From positions 81,579,177-81,643,176 of the forward strand of contig OY986438.1 in the NCBI GenBank assembly GCA_963920525.1: a stretch of DNA of 64,000 nt, written 5' to 3'. This DNA comes from Dichetophora obliterata (lineage: Eukaryota; Arthropoda; Insecta; Diptera; Sciomyzidae). A model generated the notes under the pieces. It saw only the letters and a list, made by a program, of their open reading frames with translations. It ran no database searches and was not told the DNA's origin. A program made the position numbers and the translations under genes. Shown here one piece after another: positions 58,915-64,000 of the stretch (position 1 is its first letter; the number at the start of each line of letters is the position of its first letter).

Positions 58915-59158
58915 CCAGTAGTGGTGGCCGTACCCTACTGATAGAGTGCGTAAGAAGAGTGCTCGCTCGTAAGGTGTAAAAATCACGGTTCTTACCCACC
59001 GCCTCACTGCAGACAATGGCAAACTTCAGGTGTCGGCATAAAACTCGTAGGTTCAGTTCTCGATCATTTGTATTCAAACATTTAATTTCACGCACATCAC
59101 AATTGATCAATAGAAGCTCGATCAAATTCCTTCCAAGGGCTGAAATGGCCAACTTGTT
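58915..59158 (+). repeat. tRNA-derived SINE, copy 3
   Basis: The head reads GTGGTGGCCGTACCCTACTG with a poor B box. The body CTGCAGACAATGGCAAACTT, CATAAAACTCGTAGGTTCAG and GGGCTGAAATGGCCAA matches copy 1 at 7780-7983. Repeat N follows directly. Confidence 0.65.
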
Positions 59159-59505
59159 ATTGAAGCGACAAAAACGACACTTTTTTCCATACACCTTTTT
59201 CTTAGGATTTGTGTTATTTTTTCACTTGCATCTATTACAACAAGAGAATATAATATTAAAAATTTTTCTTTGTAAGCGTTAGCAGTGAGAATCGAACTCG
59301 CACCATTTCGATCGAGAGTTCTACATACTAACCATTACTCCAAAACACTTTGTGTCATGATGTGATTTATTCAATGTTAAGTATTAACTGAGGCTATGTT
59401 GCAGTAGATGACAGGAATTTATTAAATAGATAGTGCATTAGCTATCCTACGTATTTTATTGTGAATGTGTGAAGATATGATGAAGCAGATCACAAAATTC
59501 GATCA
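59159..59505 (-). repeat. Composite repeat N, copy 2, with tRNA-like segment
   Basis: Shares CCATACACCTTTTTCTTAGG, CTATTACAACAAGAG, the tRNA-like segment (59345-59272, minus strand, with GAGTTCGATTC) and GCTATGTTGCAGTAGATGAC with copy 1. There is no MITE G at its distal end, which makes it the empty site. Confidence 0.65.
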
Positions 59506-60760
59506 AAAGCATTGAGCTTTAGCTATCCAAACAACAAAAGTAGCAAGATTCCATTGAAAGGGTTCAAAATTATCACAAGATGCCAATTGTTATAGGTGTA
59601 GATTTTAATTGCGAATTCAGACATGAATGTTCATAGGCACTTAAGGAAAGGCCGGTGGTCTAGCGCTCGAAAATTTAAGGTATTTTTAGGATTTTTTTAA
59701 AAAGATAGAAAATTAAACAAAGATATTTAAACTTTTAAGGTATATTGTAACTAGTGTCCGACCGAGACCGGAATTTGTCCGAAACCAAATATTCGGCCAT
59801 TTTATAATATTCGGCCGAGACCGAAATTGGTAATTAATATGAAAATTTAAGTTTTTACAAAAATCTTTTTTTGTATTAAAAAGAAACAAAAGTACTTTCA
59901 TAAACATAAGAAAAAAATTTAATATAAAAAAGTATTACTTGAATATTGAAAATTATAATAATGAATTGAAGTTTACTAAAATAATAAATGAGATAATTTT
60001 GTATTTTATTTTTTATTGCAAAAGTATTGCATACTTTATGTCTTCCGTACACACTGAAAATAGTATGCAGCTACAATGCACATTTTTGTAGAAGTACAAA
60101 AGTATTTTTGTTTTTTTTTAAAGGTTCAGTATTATAAAAATATAAATATTTCGTTTTCTTTTCCTTTGTTCCACACACACAGAATTCGTTCGGAAGTTTA
60201 ATTATCAATTTTTGGCCTATAAAACTTTAATATTGATTGTAATAGAGATGATAAAATCGAAAATGATACTATCGAACGCATAAAATTAACCAAAATGTTT
60301 TCCGTTAACACGAGAAATCAAATTATAGAAAAATTCACAATTTTTGTTTTTTACAATGCGTTGTAAATATTTTTATTAAACCAAACTTATATGTTTTTAT
60401 ATGTTTATTAAATGACTGATGCAAGAAATTTTTAACAAAAGTTTCAGCAAGTTTCGGCTTCTCGGCCTCAATATGGCTAAAACTGATAAAAAGGGCTGAA
60501 ACTGGCCGTAACCAAAACCGAATTTTCGGTCGGACACTAATTGTAACACTCATTCATCATAAAAAAATTTTTTTATTAAAAAAATTGTTGATCTTGTTCA
60601 AAATGGCGCTCCATGAGACGCTTTCTAGGAAAAGGGGCATGGGCGGTGTTGTAGATTTTGACTTTTCTACTTATCTGAAAAATAAATACCAAGAATATTA
60701 TTAATCACTATGAGTGCAGCTATGGCTGGCGCTAGAAAAAAAACAGATACGTCGTTGATC
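59506..60760 (+). repeat. Long dispersed repeat M, copy 2, with hAT MITE
   Basis: Direct match to 47653-48060, interrupted by the hAT MITE at 59752-60539. The last part (TATGGCTGGCGCTAG) leads into a spacer followed by the inverted copy at about 60860. Confidence 0.7.
59752..60539. mobile_element. hAT-type MITE with perfect termini and 8-bp duplication
   Basis: 788 bp. The termini TAGTGTCCGACCGA are perfect 14-bp inverted repeats. The duplication is ATTGTAAC at 59744-59751 and 60540-60547. Copies 1 and 3 of repeat M have a single ATTGTAACTCTC at this site. Subterminal ATTCGGCC and GACCGAGACCG motifs occur at both ends. No transposase frame. Confidence 0.9.
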
Positions 60761-60859
60761 ACACGAGAGAAGTGTAGCTTTTTCGCAGTTTCATAAGTTT
60801 GTTAATACTATGGTTTTTTTAATAAAAAAATTTTTAAATTAAAAAATTTTAAATACCGT

Positions 60860-61720
60860 ATATACAGTATATTATCGATATTACATCAATATTTGTCCCT
60901 AATCGTGTTGTACAAATATTTGGATGCTTATCATTCGTAAATTATATTTATCAAAACGGCATTGTTTAAGGCCTAAAATATTTATGAATTTGTTTTTTTT
61001 TTTATATTTCAAAAGTGTTGTCTTTCTGACGTTATTTTTACTTTTACAGCCATTTTAGAAGGTATGGAGCCACAGTGTTTCGTCTACATTCATTCTCTTT
61101 ATATTCATTTATCTTGAAACTACTTTTTTTGGCATGGTGTTGTAGAAAAAACAAAAAGTATTTAGCCGAATCATCTGAAATTTAAATATGCTATACATCA
61201 GTGGTTATCGCTGGAACTATAATCAAAGTTTTATTTCAAAAACATCGTATATTTTACACTCAATAACCGGTAGAAAACAAGCTGTTTTAGGAACTTAATT
61301 TTCAAAAGCGCGTCATTCTGTCAATTTTCAATATTTTTTCTTTCTAGTGCCAGCCATAGATGCACTCATAGTGATTAATAATGTTTTTGGTTTTTCTTTT
61401 TCAGATAAATAGTAAATTCAAAATCTACAACACCGCCCTTGCCCCTTTTCTTTGAGAGCGTCTCATTGAGCGCCATTTTGAACAAGATCTACAATTTTTT
61501 TATGAACAAATAATGTTTTTTATGATAAAGAGAGTTACAATATACCTTAAAAGTTTAAATATCGTTGTTTAATATTTTAAATTTGTAAAAAAATCCTAAA
61601 AATACCTTAAATTTTCGAGCGCTAGACTGCCGGCCTTGCCTTAAGTGCTTGTGAACATTCATGTCTGAATTCGCAATTAAAATCTTCACCTTAAACAATT
61701 GTTATCTTGTGATTACATAG
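60860..61720 (-). repeat. Long dispersed repeat M, copy 3 (inverted)
   Basis: Reverse complement of 47653-48760 without the 202-bp insertion and without the hAT MITE. Landmarks: GTGTTTCGTCTACATTCATT, AAGCGCGTCATTCTGTC, GCCAGCCATAGATGCACTCA, AATTTTCGAGCGCTAGAC and AACATTCATGTCTGAATTCG. With copy 2 it makes a long inverted repeat. Confidence 0.75.
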
Positions 61721-61724
61721 ATTA

Positions 61725-62100
61725 TTATGATCTGCTGCAACATAGCTTCACGCATTCACATGTAGAATAGTTAATGCACAATCCTCTTAACACATTCTTG
61801 TAATCTGTTGCATCATAGCTTCACGCATTCACGTGTATTTAACTTATAGTTAATGCACAATCATATATTCTTGTCATATACTGCAACATAGCTTCAGCTA
61901 ATAGTTAATATTGAATTGACCACTTAACGTAATGAAGGTGTTTGGAAATATTTTTAATTTTATATCATCTTGTTTAAATAGACGCAAGTAAAAAAACAAC
62001 AACAATTCTTAGAAAAAAGGTGTACGGAACAAAATGCCGTTTTTGAGATTTTACTCACGCAAATCACAAAACAAGGCGTAAAAAGCTTCGCTTCAATATT
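61725..62100 (-). repeat. Minisatellite and repeat N, copy 3 (inverted)
   Basis: 61730-61910 has three diverged units of about 80 bp (CAACATAGCTTCACGCATTC or CATCATAGCTTCACGCATTC, then AGTTAATGCACAATC). 61960-62100 is the reverse of 46790-46930 (CTTAGAAAAAAGGTGTACGG; AACAAGGCGTAAAAAGC). The tRNA-like segment is absent in this copy. Confidence 0.65.
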
Positions 62101-62225
62101 GAAAATTGACAGAATGACGCGCTTTTGAAAATTAAGTTCTGAAAATGCTTGTTTTCTACCGGGTATTAAGTGTAAAATATAAGACTTTTTGAAATAAAAC
62201 TTTGATTCTAGTTCCAGCGATAAAG
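62100..62225 (+). repeat. Long dispersed repeat M, partial copy 4
   Basis: GAATGACGCGCTTTTGAAAA through CTAGTTCCAGCGATA matches 48072-48190. It is cut at both sides. Confidence 0.7.
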
Positions 62226-62813
62226 CTCAAGAATATTTTGGAAATTTGAAATGCAAGCTTAGTCATCAATGGTTTATTAACAATTTTGCGTCAAAAATTT
62301 CCAAAATGTTGTTGAGCTTTATCTTAAAAATGAAAACTCCCTTTTTCAATTCCGCGTGAAAAATTATTCATGATACTGTATATAGACTGTATACTTTTGA
62401 AATATAAAAAAAAAATTAATTTCAAACTTATGAAACTTATCAAACTTATGAAACTGCGAAAAAGATTCGCTTCTCTCGTGTGTACTGCGATGCATCTGTT
62501 TTTTACTTATAAATTACTTTTAATTGTTTTTTTACTTCAATACATATCAATATTAATGTTGTTATTTCCATCATCTATGTGGCATTCAAAAGATTTAATT
62601 TAATTTGTCAACAATATATTCAAATACAAATACAAATACTGTTTGAAGTGATGTTATTTTGTGCCTTGTTTTGGAATTTTGTTAAGTTCTGGTAAAATTT
62701 ATTTCGATATTTCATAGCACAATAAGGCGCTTGCAATATTTGAGTATGAAGGATAGACAAAACATTTTGCTTAAAAGGACCGACGAATATGAAGGTCCGA
62801 GTTCATGAAATGT
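62226..62813. other. No gene; part of an inverted structure
   Basis: ACTTATGAAACTGCGAAAAA and TCTCTCGTGTG (62441-62483) mirror CACACGAGAGAAG and TTTTTCGCAGTTTCATAAG (60762-60796), extending the inverted arrangement around repeat M. The 77-codon frame at 62370 is hydrophobic and repeat-derived. Confidence 0.45.
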
Positions 62814-63660
62814 GATTTACGTTGCACCTGAAAAAGTCGGTGATATCATCGACAAAGAATTCATAGACAACGATATCATTCCGAATGACGAACAAAACAA
62901 TCTCTATCACTTTATCGCCGTTGAAATGGAATTCGAGCCGCAAACCCATGATGCTGCTCCGCTACTAGACCACCAGCAAAATTGAGCAAACGAAAGCGCA
63001 CACATGTCGAAGATGAACCGTCAACATCAGCTGATGGCAACAGCAAAGAATATTGGCAATCCAAGCCTGTGTAGCTAATCATATACACCTAATCCTGATT
63101 TTACACGGTCTTTTTTTACACGATTTTGAAATAACACGGTCGACAGAAATAAACTTATCCTGTTTTTACACGTTATTTTTAAAATAACACGACAAAACTT
63201 ATCCTGTTTATCCTTGAATATGAGATTATTTTTTATTTTTAAATTGTGTTTTTATTTCCTGAAAACTTTAAAATGATTTTGTTTTTGATTTTGCTTGAAT
63301 AAATGTAGAAAAAATTATAAAATGATTATAATATGTGAAATAAAATGAATATGATATACTGAAGAACAAAATATGTGTTTGTTTTACCGAGTTATTAATT
63401 TTTGTAGTCTTTTTGAGGTTGTTGAACCAATCTAATATTTTTCCATTACGGTGTGTCTTTTTTTACACGATTTTTTTTTACACGATATTTTCTGGAACGT
63501 ATGTACCGTGCAAAAACAGGATTAGGTGTACACGTTTTCCTGATTTCTTTGATGGAAGAAGTAGGCGGAAAATCCCCGCATGAGCTATTCGAGATATTTT
63601 TGGACGACGAAATCATTTAACAAATCTTTGATTACACCAATCTCTTGCTCTTGCAGCATT
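62814..63660 (+). pseudogene. piggyBac-like transposase N-terminal remnant, split by a MITE
   Basis: Two exon-like parts flank the insertion at 63086-63528. The first (about 62820-63076) is GC-richer than its surroundings. It reads DIIDKEFIDNDIIPNDEQN and then, in another frame, SKRKRTHVEDEPSTSADGN and KEYWQSKPV, an acidic N-terminus typical of piggyBac transposases. The second (63535-63660) reads SPHELFEIFLDDEI then QIFDYTNL, matching the family block P-x-E-L-F-x-x-F-x-D-x-x, I-V-x-x-T-N. Stops (TGA 62986-62988, TAG 63072-63074, TAA near 63618) and frame changes kill it. The catalytic Asp region was not found downstream. Confidence 0.55.
63086..63528. mobile_element. TA-flanked MITE in the piggyBac-like remnant
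   Basis: 443 bp with inverted termini CACCTAATCCTGATTTTACA and, at the right, AAAAACAGGATTAGGTG. TA lies on each side (63084-63085, 63529-63530). Many internal TTTTACACGATTTT or TTTTTACACG motifs occur as subterminal repeats. The TA target suggests Tc1/mariner mobilisation. Confidence 0.8.
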
Positions 63661-64000
63661 TCGATTATGTGGAAGAACATCGATCGAGTTTGATGCTCTG
63701 AGAAGAGTATTTTGTCTCATGACTGAAGAAATTTTAAAACAACTAAAGGATGAAGGCATTAAATATTTAAAATTCTCGAGAATGACAGTTATGAATGCAA
63801 CTTTTTGAAGTAAGGTGTACTTTACAAAGATCCTGATAATGAACCTTTGCCAATTCCGTCCTCTATGGAGCAATATATAATAAAATGTGTACATTATTAG
63901 GGTCATTTTGCAGCAAAAAATCGAAGACTTACTAGAAAGGAGCTACTATATCCCAAATTTGACTTGCTAAAGTAAGAGCCGTAGTAAGAAGATGCATCAA
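63661..64000. other. Unresolved, possibly transposase-derived
   Basis: A plus-strand stretch reads IEFDALRRVFCLMTEEILKQ and KYLKFSRMTVMN without a stop for about 45 codons, but I cannot place it. It may be another part of the transposon remnant. The sequence runs out at the window end. Confidence 0.25.

Noticed and set aside
61730..61910. CRISPR array
   Set aside because: Three diverged tandem units without constant repeat and unique spacer structure, in an insect-like genome.

Overview
The window looks like non-coding, strongly AT-rich nuclear DNA of an insect, most likely a fly. I base this on two env-carrying gypsy-group retroelements (errantivirus type), Harbinger, hAT, Tc1, Mutator-like and piggyBac relics, and tRNA-derived SINE-like repeats. 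Nothing suggests a prokaryote. I recognise no intact host gene. Almost everything that can be assigned is a transposable element or a fragment of one, and no recognised transposon gene has an intact reading frame.

Layout. 1-3,180: a broken HARBI1-type transposase, then a cluster of Harbinger-like MITEs. 4,878-7,658: a degraded hAT element with hAT termini and a diverged 8-bp target duplication. 7,665-10,605: a tRNA-headed SINE and three adjoining MITEs. 10,711-11,910: the first copy of a family whose inverted second copy lies at 54,338-56,316. 14,584-15,410: a MITE with another MITE inside it. 15,990-26,874: errantivirus-like element A (minus strand, 17.6/297-like), whose gag is split by a LINE at 22,171-26,157. 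29,535-29,929: a probable Mutator-like relic. 31,387-44,354: a four-element nest. A hAT (H) was hit by a second hAT (L), which was later hit by errantivirus-like element B (31,632-39,283) and by element C (39,918-43,117), a DNA transposon with about 500-bp inverted repeats and a putative DDE-type transposase. H and L have perfect 8-bp target duplications, so the order of insertion can be read directly. 44,440-48,760: tRNA-like repeats, a MITE and the first copy of a long dispersed repeat (M). 50,262-52,902: a dead Tc1-like transposase and a TAA-flanked Harbinger-like element. 57,989-62,225: more MITEs, SINEs and inverted copies of M, one interrupted by a hAT MITE. 62,814-63,660: a piggyBac-like relic split by a TA-flanked MITE.

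In the retroelements the gag, pol and env genes would act together: coat, replication and integration enzymes, and envelope. In both A and B all three are interrupted, although the LTR pairs are nearly identical. The LINE and both errantivirus-like elements lie on the minus strand, which is the arrangement expected of a one-strand piRNA-type cluster; this remains a hypothesis. The window holds several filled-site/empty-site pairs that date insertions relative to each other.
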